Assembly: GCF_009905255.1 (NCBI RefSeq)
Contig: NZ_CP047602.1
Location: forward strand, 1,785,501 to 1,849,500
DNA length: 64,000 nt
Reading direction: 5' to 3'
DNA from: Thermoanaerobacterium aotearoense
GTDB taxonomy: Bacteria; Bacillota; Thermoanaerobacteria; Thermoanaerobacterales; Thermoanaerobacteraceae
The notes under the pieces are model-generated. The model saw only the letters and a program-made list of their open reading frames with translations, was not told the DNA's origin and did no database searches. Positions 13,144 through 21,217 of this stretch are shown in pieces. The translations under genes were made by a program, and so were the position numbers. Numbering within the stretch: position 1 is the stretch's first letter; each line of letters begins with the position of its first letter.

Positions 13144-14016
13144 TTAACCTTTTAATGAACCAATCATGACACCTTGAACAAAGTACTTTTGTATAAATGG
13201 ATATACCATCATGATTGGTATCGAAGTCAATATGACACTGGCTGATTTTAAAGTCGCAGATATTTGAGCCAATTCACTTTGGTCAGATGTACTGCTAACC
13301 GCCGTCTGCTGTGCACCTGCTAAAATATTTCTCAAATAAAGTGCAACAGGAAATTTTGAGCTGTCATCAAGGTATATAAATGGACCAAACCAGTTGTTCC
13401 AAACGCCTACTGCGTAGAAAAGCGCCATAACGTACATTATAGGTTTTGAAAGCGGAAGGATTATCTTAAGAAGAATACCATATGTGCTCATTCCATCAAC
13501 TTCTGCAGCTTCCTCTAACTCCGCCGGTATGCCTTCGAAGAAAGTCTTCATAACCATTACGTTAAACGTGCTGACTGCACCTGGAAGCACAACACCCCAT
13601 ATGGTATTTCTCATGCCTAAAGCGTTTACTAAAAGGTAGGTCGGTATAAGTCCACCACTAAAAAACATAGTAAACACCACAAAGCCTAAAATGATTCCTC
13701 TACCTTTTAATCGCTTTTTAGACAACGGATACGCTAAAAGCGTCGACAAAAACAGTGAAACAAGTGTACCTACAACAGTATAAATAATCGTATTTTTATA
13801 GCTGGTCCAGAATTCTTTTTCTGCCAAAAGAACTTGATACGTCTTTAATGTAAAGCCCTTTGGATATAAAGACACCAAACCTGCATAAACGTATTTTTCG
13901 CCGCTTAAAGACACACTTAATAGATACCAGAAAGGATACAGTGTAACCAATATTACTAAAATCATTATTATTGTATTTACTACTTTAAATATTTTATATT
14001 GTTTCGACTCTTTCAT
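13144..14016 (-). CDS. Carbohydrate ABC transporter permease (LplC/AraQ type)
   Basis: 290-residue inner-membrane permease with six predicted membrane segments. The ATPase-coupling EAA loop reads EAAEVDGMSTYGILLKIILPLSKP (near residue 185). It pairs with the permease encoded just upstream (15-base gap) and with the binding protein downstream. The C-terminal pattern PFIQKYFVQGVMIGSLKG is typical of this subfamily. The substrate is inferred from context as xylan- or glucuronoxylan-derived oligosaccharides. No ATPase gene accompanies the set. Confidence 0.93.
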   Translation of the reverse strand: MKESKQYKIFKVVNTIIMILVILVTLYPFWYLLSVSLSGEKYVYAGLVSLYPKGFTLKTYQVLLAEKEFWTSYKNTIIYTVVGTLVSLFLSTLLAYPLSKKRLKGRGIILGFVVFTMFFSGGLIPTYLLVNALGMRNTIWGVVLPGAVSTFNVMVMKTFFEGIPAELEEAAEVDGMSTYGILLKIILPLSKPIMYVMALFYAVGVWNNWFGPFIYLDDSSKFPVALYLRNILAGAQQTAVSSTSDQSELAQISATLKSASVILTSIPIMMVYPFIQKYFVQGVMIGSLKG

Positions 14017-14031
14017 CTATCATCACTTCCC

Positions 14032-15000
14032 TTACCATAGACTGGATTCTGTGAATTTTCTTGACAAGTAGTTTGCAGTGTAAACCAAAGTAAGACCTAT
14101 CACTGCTTCAAACATGCCTATTGCTGCGGCATAGCTAAAGTTATTTGAAACAAGCCCCATTCTGTACAGATACGTCGATATGACATCTGCCGTAGAATAT
14201 GTCAATGGATTATAAAGTAGCAGTATCTTTTCAAATCCTACTGATAAAAGACCACCAATGTTTAATATCAAAAGTATCATGATCGTAGGCAATATACCTG
14301 GAATAGTCACATATATTGTTTGTTGCCATCTGCTGGCACCATCTATTATAGCCGCTTCGTACAATTCTGGATTGATATTTGTCAGCGCTGCAAGGTACAG
14401 TATAGCTCCCCAACCCATGCCTTGCCAAATACCTGAAACAATGTATATAGTCCTAAACCATTGAGGCTCTGCCAAAAAGTTGATAGTATGCCCAATGTAA
14501 TGTTTTACAATCATGTTAATAACGCCTGACGATGGATCAAGTATCTGCATTATCATATCTGCCACAACGACAGTCGATATGAAGTATGGCAAATATGACA
14601 CTGTTTGGGTAAATCTCTTAAACCACGTACTTTTGATCTCATTCAAAAGCAAGGCAAAAATTATCGGAAACGGAAAGCTTATTACCAAATACTCAACACT
14701 TAAAATTATCGTATTTCTAAATACTTGCCAAAACGATGGGTCATGTATAAACATGTCAAAGTACCTAAGTCCAACCCATTCCGTGCCATATACAGGTCCT
14801 CCAGGAACAAATCTCCTAAAAGCTATGATATTGCCGTACATAGGCACGTATCTAAATATGATGTAATATGCTATAGGTAGTATAAGCAGGCTATATAATT
14901 GCCAATCTTTTTTAATAGCTTTTAATGTTTTCTTAAAATCCCTATTTTTCCCTTGTTTAGCCTCCTTACCCCCACCTTTGTTAATCATTGCAGAATCCAT
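14032..15000 (-). CDS. Carbohydrate ABC transporter permease (LplB type)
   Basis: 322-residue permease. A basic cytoplasmic N-terminus (about residues 1-35) is followed by six predicted membrane helices and an EAA loop (EAAIIDGASRWQQTIYVTIPGI, near 215). The motif FLAEPQWFRTIYIVSGIWQGMGWG is characteristic of LplB-like proteins that work with large LipO-type binding proteins. The ribosome site AAGGAG lies 7 bases before the ATG. It forms the membrane channel with the next permease. Confidence 0.94.
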   Translation of the reverse strand: MDSAMINKGGGKEAKQGKNRDFKKTLKAIKKDWQLYSLLILPIAYYIIFRYVPMYGNIIAFRRFVPGGPVYGTEWVGLRYFDMFIHDPSFWQVFRNTIILSVEYLVISFPFPIIFALLLNEIKSTWFKRFTQTVSYLPYFISTVVVADMIMQILDPSSGVINMIVKHYIGHTINFLAEPQWFRTIYIVSGIWQGMGWGAILYLAALTNINPELYEAAIIDGASRWQQTIYVTIPGILPTIMILLILNIGGLLSVGFEKILLLYNPLTYSTADVISTYLYRMGLVSNNFSYAAAIGMFEAVIGLTLVYTANYLSRKFTESSLW

Positions 15001-15080
15001 ACTTTTTCTCCTTTCTCAGCAAAACAAATAATTAGTTTTAATATAGCCTTTAATACTGTCAACTGTTTTCTTACAATAGT

Positions 15081-16154
15081 TCATTTAGACATCTTATTTA
15101 TTGCTTCCCAAAGTCCATTCAAATACGTCACACCTAAAGCTCTGTCGTAAAGTCCATATCCCGGTCTCGCTTTCTCATTCCATATCATCCTACCATGATC
15201 TGGCCTTATATATCCTTCAAAACCTATATCATAATAAGCTTTCATGATTTCAAACATATCAAATGATCCTTCGCTTGATAAATGCGCTGATTCGTAAAAC
15301 TTTCTCTCTCCTATAAACTTTATATTCCTTACATGACCAAAATGGATTCTTCCCATCTTTCCAAAATGCCTTATAAGCTGCGGTATATTGTTTTCAGGAT
15401 TTGAGCCTAAAGAACCACTGCAAAGCGTCAATCCATTGTAAGGACTGTCTACAAGGTTTACAATCCTTTCAAGATTTTCTTTGCAAGTTACGATCCTTGG
15501 CAGTCCAAATAATGACCATGGCGGATCATCTGGATGTATAGCCATTTTCACATCGTATTCTTCGCATGTCGGTATTACATTTTCCAAGAAGTACTTTAAA
15601 TTTTCAAACAGTTTTTCCTCATCAACATCTTTGTACATATCAAGCAGCGTCTTCAATTCTTTAAGGCGGTCAAGTTCCCACCCTGGAAGTATAAAGCCAT
15701 TTGATCCATTGTCCATGTCTTCAATAAGCTTAAGCGGATCTTTCCCTTTTAACATATCATCATCGTATGACATTACATAAGATCCGTCAGGTAATTCCTC
15801 ATTTAGATTCGTACGTATCCAGTCGAAAACAGGCATGAAGTTGTAGCATACGACTTTTATCCCTAACTTGCCAAGGTTTTTTATAGTTTGTTTATAATTT
15901 TCAATGTATCTATCTCTCGTCGGAAGTCCCAATTTGATGTCTTCGTGAACATTTACACTCTCTATCACCTCCAGTTTAAGGCCGTATGACTCAACTTTTG
16001 TCTTTAATTCAAGTATTTTTTCAATTGGCCAAATTTCTCCTACCGGCACATCATACAAAGCCCCTACAATCCCATAGATACCCGGTATCTGGCGAATTTG
16101 CCAAAGTGTCACGCTGTCGTCTTTTTCGCCAAACCATCTGAAAGTCATCTTCAT
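15081..16154 (-). CDS. uxuA: Mannonate dehydratase
   Basis: 357-residue UxuA-family enzyme. It converts D-mannonate to 2-keto-3-deoxy-D-gluconate in glucuronate catabolism. The N-terminus MKMTFRWFGEKDDSVTLWQIRQIPG, the metal-site region CYNFMPVFDW, MAIHPDDPP and the C-terminal YIRPDHGRMIW match the family. Length is typical. It follows gntR by 41 bases with a GGGAG site. Glucuronate released by the GH67 enzyme would reach mannonate through isomerase (UxaC) and reductase (UxuB-type) steps not encoded under those names here; one of the two Gfo/Idh proteins could stand in, but this is speculation. Confidence 0.97.
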   Translation of the reverse strand: MKMTFRWFGEKDDSVTLWQIRQIPGIYGIVGALYDVPVGEIWPIEKILELKTKVESYGLKLEVIESVNVHEDIKLGLPTRDRYIENYKQTIKNLGKLGIKVVCYNFMPVFDWIRTNLNEELPDGSYVMSYDDDMLKGKDPLKLIEDMDNGSNGFILPGWELDRLKELKTLLDMYKDVDEEKLFENLKYFLENVIPTCEEYDVKMAIHPDDPPWSLFGLPRIVTCKENLERIVNLVDSPYNGLTLCSGSLGSNPENNIPQLIRHFGKMGRIHFGHVRNIKFIGERKFYESAHLSSEGSFDMFEIMKAYYDIGFEGYIRPDHGRMIWNEKARPGYGLYDRALGVTYLNGLWEAINKMSK

Positions 16155-16195
16155 ATATCTTACTCCCTTATTGTAGATTTTTGTTGCAATGTAAT

Positions 16196-16882
16196 TTATT
16201 GTTTAAAGTACTCTGGATATTTTTCTTTCAAAAGTACTACATCTCTGTCTATCATTGTCAAGTGTTCACTTATTATCTTTAAACCTTTTTCTTCATCTTT
16301 CTCCTTTATGGCGCTTACAATATTTTTGTGATCGCTTATGATAGCATCCCAATCAGTATCAGAAGACAATCTCAATGTCCTTATTCTGTCATAATCACCG
16401 CTTATAAACCTTATGGCCGACCATATTCTATCCATTTTACATCCTCTGTATATAAGCTCATGCATCTCGTTGTCTAAGTCGAATATGGTTATATAATTTT
16501 CTTTCATGACACAAAATTCTTGCTGGTTTATATTCGCTTCAAGCTGAAACAAGATGTCATCTGGAAACTCTCTACAAGCCTGTCTTACGATTTCTTTTTC
16601 AAGGTTTTCCCTCATGAATTTTGCTTCTTGAGCGCGCTTTATATCTATCAAAGAAACAAAGGTGCCTTTTTGTGGATAGATTTCAATCAGTTCTTCATTT
16701 GCCAGCCTCGTAAATGCTTCTCTAATAGGTGTCCTGCTGGTTTCAAATGCATTAGCTATATCATTCTCCGATATAACCTCTCCAGGTTTTAGATTGATGT
16801 CGATTATGTTCTTTCTAATCATCCTGTAGATGTAGTCTTTTTTAGACTCATACGTATTGTTTTCCAAAAGTTCTAATCCCAT
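16196..16882 (-). CDS. GntR-family regulator, FadR/UxuR-like
   Basis: 228-residue repressor-type regulator. An N-terminal winged helix (about residues 10-75) contains GEVISENDIANAFETSRTPIREAFTRL. A C-terminal FCD ligand domain follows, with the Asp/His metal-binding pattern (DLDNEMHELI, ISDHKNIVSAI, ISEHLTMI). It is the first gene of the uronate/xylan operon. FCD regulators next to uxuA normally respond to glucuronate, fructuronate or mannonate. Two candidate operators with a TATACTAGTATA-like core lie upstream and suggest autoregulation of the whole operon. Confidence 0.94.
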   Translation of the reverse strand: MGLELLENNTYESKKDYIYRMIRKNIIDINLKPGEVISENDIANAFETSRTPIREAFTRLANEELIEIYPQKGTFVSLIDIKRAQEAKFMRENLEKEIVRQACREFPDDILFQLEANINQQEFCVMKENYITIFDLDNEMHELIYRGCKMDRIWSAIRFISGDYDRIRTLRLSSDTDWDAIISDHKNIVSAIKEKDEEKGLKIISEHLTMIDRDVVLLKEKYPEYFKQ

Positions 16883-16910
16883 CGCTTCACATCCCCTATT
16901 TTTGAATAAC

Positions 16911-16940
16911 TTGTATGCTTGTATACTAGAATATTAATAT
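16911..16940. promoter_or_regulatory. Candidate GntR operator, proximal copy
   Basis: The 22-bp stretch at 16919-16940 begins TTGTATACTAGAAT and ends ATTAATAT. It differs by one base from the copy at 17065-17086. A half-site TTGTATGC lies directly next to it (16911-16918). It is centred about 45 bases before the gntR start. The dyad resembles FadR-subfamily GntR operators, so binding of the adjacent regulator is inferred. Confidence 0.65.
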
Positions 16941-17064
16941 TCATATTTCTATATATTCGACACATTTTTTAAAATTCCTTCTTTTTTATTCAATTTTTTC
17001 TTCCTAAAAATATTTCATAGGGGACATAAAGCAATGAGTTAGTAAAAATCATTTTAGTTTTAAC

Positions 17065-17086
17065 TTGTATACTAGTATATTAATAT
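17065..17086. promoter_or_regulatory. Candidate GntR operator, distal copy
   Basis: It contains the perfect palindrome TATACTAGTATA (17069-17080) flanked by TTG and TTAATAT, and matches the proximal copy at 21 of 22 positions, 146 bases away. A run similar to CCTTCTTTTTT follows each copy at about 58-65 bases, so the two may be a degenerate tandem duplication of one promoter-operator unit. The rest of the 16883-17314 gap is AT-rich with no gene seen. Confidence 0.65.
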
Positions 17087-17190
17087 GTCGCTCTTTATAT
17101 TATAAATATTCTACGCAAATTCAAAAAATCCTTCTTTTTTTAAAAAAATTTTTTATGGAAAAATAAAACAAAGATTGAAATTAAAAATAA

Positions 17191-17216
17191 GGCACAAGAG
17201 AGTTTTCACTTGTACC
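17191..17216 (-). terminator. Terminator of the ferritin-like gene
   Basis: Stem GGTACAAG/CTTGTGCC on the minus strand (one G-U pair, 10-base loop), followed by TTATTTTT. It lies about 100 bases after the stop of the ferritin-like gene. Confidence 0.55.
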
Positions 17217-17314
17217 TTTAAAGCCATATCTTTCCCTTCCTTATTTACGAAATCTAAAAGCGTTATTTTTGTGTATTCATATCAGCATTTCAGTGAAATT
17301 TTACTACACCTAAT

Positions 17315-17617
17315 CTATTTATTTTTTTCAATCATCTCTTCTACTTCTTTTGCTCCTTCTTCATACAGCTTTTCTTCGTCTGGTGATAATTCCTTCAAAA
17401 GCCTTAAGAATTCTCCGGCATGCACTCTTTCTTCGTTAGCTATATCTATTAAAACATCCTTTGCTAATTTATTATCTGTAGACTCTGCCAATTGCATGTA
17501 TAACTGTATAGCCTCATACTCTGCTGCCACCATAAATCGTATAGCTCTTATAAGCTCTTCATGAGTTATTTTGTTTTTATTTGCAAGTCCAGCAAATGGA
17601 GTACCAAAATCAGGCAT
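17315..17617 (-). CDS. Small ferritin-like (rubrerythrin/EncFtn-type) protein
   Basis: 100-residue, mostly helical protein with two iron-ligand-like motifs: AAEYEAIQLY (about residues 30-39) and ANEERVHAGEFLRLL (about 58-72). The E...Y then EE..HA spacing is like the half-size encapsulated ferritins (EncFtn) and small rubrerythrins, which bind di-iron at a dimer interface. The start at 17617 (MPDFGTPF) has a GGGGG site just upstream; an in-frame upstream start at 17659 adds 14 residues rich in Asn. No encapsulin shell gene is nearby, and the C-terminus lacks an obvious cargo peptide. A role in iron or peroxide handling is likely. Confidence 0.82.
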   Translation of the reverse strand: MPDFGTPFAGLANKNKITHEELIRAIRFMVAAEYEAIQLYMQLAESTDNKLAKDVLIDIANEERVHAGEFLRLLKELSPDEEKLYEEGAKEVEEMIEKNK

Positions 17618-17697
17618 ACTGTAGCCCCCTTTTTTATTGTTATTTGATTGTAAATTCATTATATCACAAAATTAGGAATTTACCGAATTAGCATATT

Positions 17698-18180
17698 TTA
17701 TTTATAAACCTTTTTCGACTTATCCAAAACTTCAAGCAAAATAAGGGCTATAATGCTTCCTGTTACTGTATTTATTAAAAATGGAGTGACGAAGAAAAGT
17801 GCTCCCACATCTTTACCAATGATATATTTAGCTATCGGAAATGCCACAAGACCTCCTATTATCCCTGTACCAAAAACCTCACCTAAAGCAGCTAAGATCT
17901 TTCTCCCTGTCAATTTATATAAAACCCCTGCCAATAAAGCACCAATCATGCTGCCTGGAAAAGCCAATAGTGTTCCAGTCCCCATTATGTTTCTGATTAT
18001 GGATATTGAAAATGCGATTAGTACCGCATATCCTGGACCAAGTGTCACTGCAGCTATGACATTAATTATATGCTGTATAGGTGTCGTTTTCGAAACACCT
18101 ACGGGGAAAAATACAAAATTTGCAAAAACTACACCGATTGCAATCAGCATAGCTGAATAAGTGATCTTTTTTATATTCAT
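17698..18180 (-). CDS. thiW: ThiW, thiazole-precursor S component of an ECF transporter
   Basis: 160-residue integral membrane protein with about five hydrophobic segments, of the ThiW family. ThiW proteins are substrate-binding S components believed to import the thiazole moiety of thiamin through a shared energy-coupling factor module. The gene lies 25 bases after thiC, with a GAGGAGG site, so it should be under the same TPP riboswitch. No ECF ATPases or T component are in the window. Confidence 0.9.
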   Translation of the reverse strand: MNIKKITYSAMLIAIGVVFANFVFFPVGVSKTTPIQHIINVIAAVTLGPGYAVLIAFSISIIRNIMGTGTLLAFPGSMIGALLAGVLYKLTGRKILAALGEVFGTGIIGGLVAFPIAKYIIGKDVGALFFVTPFLINTVTGSIIALILLEVLDKSKKVYK

Positions 18181-18205
18181 TTACAATCCTCCTCATTTTA
18201 AAAAA

Positions 18206-19510
18206 CTATTTTAATAGGCTTATATCTTCTCCTGTAATAACTTTATTCATGTTTTTTACAGCACACATATTTCCGCACATTGTACATGTCTCGCTATCAT
18301 GTGGTAGAGATTCATTTCTGTACCTTCTTGCCTTTTCAGGATCTATGGCTAATCTAAACATTTCATCCCAATCAAGCTTTCTCCTGGCATAAGACATATC
18401 ATTATCCCATTTTTCTACATTGCGTATGCCTTTTGCCAGATCTGCTGCATGAGCAGCTATTTTAGCAGCAATGATGCCTTCCTTCATATCTTCAATCGTT
18501 GGAAGCCTCAGATGTTCAGCGGGTGTTACATAACACAGGAAATCCGCTCCACTTGCTGCGGCAATTGCACCACCAATTGCACTTGTAATATGATCATATC
18601 CAGGTGCAATGTCTGTTACGATTGGCCCCAATACATAAAACGGTGCACCATTACATAGCTTTTTTTCCAACAGAACATTTGCTTCGATTTCATTTAGCCT
18701 CATATGACCTGGGCCCTCAATAATCACTTGAACATTCTTTTCATAAGCTCTTTTTGCCAATTCTCCAAGAGTTATAAGCTCTTTTATTTGGCATGCATCT
18801 GTAGAATCATTTATACAGCCTGGCCTCAATGCATCGCCAAGGCTTATTGTTACATCGTACTCAGCGCATATGTCAAGAATATCATCAAAATACTCATAAA
18901 AAGGATTTTCCTTGTCATTTAATTCCATCCACGTATATAACAAAGAGCCTCCGCGAGAAACGATATTTAGAAGTCTTTCATTTCTTTTGAAAATTTCCGC
19001 TGTTTCTCTATTGATACCTGCATGAATAGTCATAAAATCAACGCCATCTTGTGCATGCCTTTCGACGATCTTTATAAATTCCGAAGGAACAATATCTTTT
19101 AAATCTTTGTCGTAATATCCTATAGCATCATATACTGGCACAGTACCTATCATGGCTTCAGAAATGCCTATCAATCTGTTTCTAAATTCAAAAGTTTTAC
19201 CATATGAACTTAAATCCATGATAGACTCTGCCTTCATTTCTATTGCCTTTTTTGCCTTTTCTAATTCTGCATCTATATTGTTGCAGTCCCTTGATACACC
19301 TAAGTTTACATTTATTTTTGTTCTAAGTCCTTCCCCTACGCCTTCAGGACTTAATGCTTCATGATTTTTATTAGCAGGTATGACTACTTTACCAGAAGCT
19401 ACCTTGCTCAGCAATAAATCTACTTCAATGTCCTCTTTTGCTGCCACAACATTCATCTCTTCAGTTATAATTCCTTTTTTTGCTGCGTCTAATTGCGTAG
19501 TGTAGTTCAT
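18206..19510 (-). CDS. thiC: Phosphomethylpyrimidine synthase ThiC
   Basis: 434-residue radical-SAM enzyme that converts aminoimidazole ribotide to HMP phosphate in thiamin synthesis. The unusual ThiC cluster motif CxxCxxxxC is at the C-terminus (CTMCGNMC). Other family blocks include [32 protein letters not shown] and CYVTPAEHL. It belongs to the short class (about 430 residues) lacking the long N-terminal domain of plant and E. coli forms. I place the start at 19510 because GAAAGG lies 9 bases upstream; an ATG at 19519 directly touches that site. The gene is preceded by a TPP riboswitch and terminator and followed by thiW. Confidence 0.96.
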   Translation of the reverse strand: MNYTTQLDAAKKGIITEEMNVVAAKEDIEVDLLLSKVASGKVVIPANKNHEALSPEGVGEGLRTKINVNLGVSRDCNNIDAELEKAKKAIEMKAESIMDLSSYGKTFEFRNRLIGISEAMIGTVPVYDAIGYYDKDLKDIVPSEFIKIVERHAQDGVDFMTIHAGINRETAEIFKRNERLLNIVSRGGSLLYTWMELNDKENPFYEYFDDILDICAEYDVTISLGDALRPGCINDSTDACQIKELITLGELAKRAYEKNVQVIIEGPGHMRLNEIEANVLLEKKLCNGAPFYVLGPIVTDIAPGYDHITSAIGGAIAAASGADFLCYVTPAEHLRLPTIEDMKEGIIAAKIAAHAADLAKGIRNVEKWDNDMSYARRKLDWDEMFRLAIDPEKARRYRNESLPHDSETCTMCGNMCAVKNMNKVITGEDISLLK

Positions 19511-19591
19511 TTTGCTCATCCTTTCATAAATTATTTTGTTTTGATATTTGTAAAATGAAGGGGAGAAAGAAGGTTATACTTAAATGTAGTA

Positions 19592-19623
19592 AATAAAAAA
19601 AGCCTTACCGCATGGTAAAGCTT
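19592..19623 (-). terminator. Riboswitch-controlled terminator of thiC
   Basis: The minus-strand stem AAGCTTTACC/GGTAAGGCTT with loop ATGC is followed by a run of seven T. The first arm overlaps an alternative 7-bp hairpin AAGCTTT/AAAGCTT (19618-19638), which would act as antiterminator. The antiterminator's first arm also forms the 3' strand of riboswitch P1. This is a complete transcriptional OFF switch. Confidence 0.9.
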
Positions 19624-19633
19624 TATAATCAAA

Positions 19634-19720
19634 AGCTTGCTTCCCTACGGTAGTATTAACTACATCAGGTTCTAAGGGTCAGGTTTTACCTTCTCAACCA
19701 AAATGGTTCCCCCGCAAACT
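19634..19720 (-). promoter_or_regulatory. TPP riboswitch (THI element)
   Basis: The minus strand carries the conserved TPP-aptamer blocks in order: P1 strand AGTTTGC then GGGGGAACC, GGTTGAGAAGG, ACCCTTAGAACCTGATG, and AATACTACCGTAGGGAAGCA closing with GCAAGCT. P1 pairs over 7 bp. Bound TPP should stabilise P1 and let the terminator at 19592-19623 form, shutting off thiC-thiW. This is established for the family; the base-pairing was traced by eye. Confidence 0.96.
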
Positions 19721-19747
19721 ATTTACGCAAGTATTAAATTTAATCTA

Positions 19748-19776
19748 ATTATACTTTAAAACTCTAAAATTGTAAA
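19748..19776 (-). promoter_or_regulatory. thiC promoter
   Basis: Minus-strand TTTACA, 17-base spacer, TATAAT, located about 28 bases upstream of the riboswitch P1 strand. This is a good sigma-A-type promoter for the thiC-thiW leader. Confidence 0.7.
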
Positions 19777-19832
19777 GGTAAAAATTATATCAACAGTATT
19801 AAGTAAAAGTAATTAGAGCCTTAAGCCTCAAA

Positions 19833-20336
19833 TCACTCATCTCTCATGATAGATTGCATGTCTTCTATAAACTGTACTACATCCATTTTTAAATTATCAA
19901 CAGTATGAGGGAAAATATCTAGTAGCCTTTCAATACGTTCTGATACTAGGTTAAATCCATAAACATTACGAAATACATGACGAAATCCCCTAAACTCATT
20001 AAGCAAAAACTTTGAATTAGAACTAATAAAAGCCGGCCTTTCTCCTTCTATAGGAGTCGACATTTGTTCAAGTAATTCTAAATGCCATTCGGAGCTTGAA
20101 GGGATCAAATTATCTATATTTCTACCCACAATTTTAAACATATTCTCAACGGAAGTATAAAAATCATGAAAAATAGAGCCAACAGCCCTTAGCATGAAAT
20201 CATCAGTCAATTTCTCTTTTCTGTTTTTACTATCTAATAAGCCTCTCTCATTTAAAATATCATACAATTTCTGTATATTCTCAAGTTCTAATTGTAGTCT
20301 TGCTAATGTGACTTTAATTTTATTAATATCCGTCAC
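19833..20336 (-). CDS. HepT-like protein with altered RNase motif
   Basis: 167-residue helical protein resembling HepT/DUF86 (HEPN) toxins. In active HepT the RNase motif is R-x4-6-H-x-Y. Here the matching stretch (residues 119-126, RHVFRNVY) has Asn where the catalytic His is expected; the codon is AAT, one base from CAT. The Tyr that MntA-type enzymes AMPylate is kept. The gene starts with GTG and overlaps the nucleotidyltransferase stop by four bases (GTGA), so they are co-translated. It may be a non-toxic or regulatory relic, or a HepT with a shifted active site. Family assignment is by motif and context. Confidence 0.72.
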   Translation of the reverse strand: MTDINKIKVTLARLQLELENIQKLYDILNERGLLDSKNRKEKLTDDFMLRAVGSIFHDFYTSVENMFKIVGRNIDNLIPSSSEWHLELLEQMSTPIEGERPAFISSNSKFLLNEFRGFRHVFRNVYGFNLVSERIERLLDIFPHTVDNLKMDVVQFIEDMQSIMRDE

Positions 20337-20710
20337 TCTATAATCTTCCCTTCTCTTAATATTTCATTTAGCAGAGATTTATAAGCTTCTTTTTGCGTAA
20401 CTATGCTTATTTTATAAGGCTTTGCAACATTTTCAACATCAATCAGCATCGTCCAATAGTTAAATTTACTATCATCCCATCCATCAATAAAAATATCAAT
20501 ATCAGACAGATTATCAAAACGGTCATCTCTTGCAAGTGAACCATACAATATAACCTTATCAACAAAATACTTTTCTTTTAGAATCTTTGCAATTTTATAC
20601 ACTCTATCAAAAGCTTCTTTTTTTCTATATTTTTCTATTTCTCTATCTTTCTTGAATTTTATACGCCATGTTTCACGCATATTTTTTCTCTCTTGATCCG
20701 AAAGCGGCAC
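20333..20710 (-). CDS. MntA-like minimal nucleotidyltransferase
   Basis: 125-residue nucleotidyltransferase domain. The first motif GSLARDDRFDNLSDIDIFI gives the GS plus D-x-D (Asp70, Asp72) metal site. A third acidic residue usually found in a vDlv-type strand seems replaced by Ser (KISIVT, near 96-101). MntA partners neutralise HepT toxins by AMPylating a Tyr. A basic N-terminal helix (residues 8-35) is unusual for this short family. Start GTG at 20710 with AGGTGG 8 bases upstream. With the HepT-like gene it forms a two-gene module typical of genomic islands. Confidence 0.75.
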   Translation of the reverse strand: MPLSDQERKNMRETWRIKFKKDREIEKYRKKEAFDRVYKIAKILKEKYFVDKVILYGSLARDDRFDNLSDIDIFIDGWDDSKFNYWTMLIDVENVAKPYKISIVTQKEAYKSLLNEILREGKIIE

Positions 20711-20798
20711 AATATCACCACCTAAAATTTATATGGCTTAATTTTATCATTTTACATCAAAATAATCAATTCACTTAAAATATACAATAAACCATCAA

Positions 20799-20825
20799 AA
20801 AAGTGAAGGAGTTTCTTTCACTTTT
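20799..20825 (-). terminator. Terminator of a lost minus-strand gene
   Basis: 9-bp stem AAAAGTGAA/TTCACTTTT with a 9-base loop and a T-run on the minus strand. It lies directly after the coding-like fragment that ends at 20848, so it is probably that gene's surviving terminator. Confidence 0.6.
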
Positions 20826-20847
20826 GAGCTAGTTATCACAAACAGGC

Positions 20848-20994
20848 TTAAGACCTGTATTCAGTTTCTGACCAAAATATTCTATCTGCAACCATAGCTT
20901 CATGGTTTAATTCCACACACTTTAATATAACCTCTTTAAATTTATTGTATCCAACCCTGTCTATCAAGTGACATCCATGGAGATATACTGGCTT
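20848..20994 (-). pseudogene. C-terminal fragment of an unrecognised protein
   Basis: An open frame of 48 codons with protein-like composition (begins KPVYLHGCHLIDR, ends FWSETEYRS then stop) has no start codon or ribosome site and is closed upstream by a stop. A second short protein-like frame on the same strand lies near 21075-21145. The 20711-21217 gap otherwise shows only a terminator and the palindrome at 21164. I do not recognise the family. It is most likely debris of a deleted gene near the HepT/MntA module. Confidence 0.4.
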
Positions 20995-21163
20995 ATGATT
21001 CAATAATTACAACAGCAAATATTTAACGAGTATAATAATAAAAATTTATAAAAACCTAACAGGAACTTATATGTTGAATATCTCTTTAATTGCTTCAAAG
21101 CTTACATAAGCTGAAATTTTCACCTCACTTGCATTCACAATAGAATAGTAGTATCATTATGTT

Positions 21164-21189
21164 ATACCCCATCACAGAGGGGTGGGTAT
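21164..21189. promoter_or_regulatory. GC-rich palindrome upstream of the CMD-like gene
   Basis: Inverted repeat ATACCCC...GGGG.GGGTAT in an otherwise AT-rich leader, ending about 29 bases before the start codon. The TACCC/GGGTA arms recall operators of the CsoR/CstR repressor family, but no such regulator is in the window. It could also be a leader hairpin. Confidence 0.4.
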
Positions 21190-21217
21190 ATATTATTTCA
21201 TTTTTAGGAGTGATAGT

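Noticed and set aside
14231-14464. Short frames on both strands inside the LplB-type permease gene
   Set aside because: They overlap the conserved EAA-loop coding region and have no independent support.
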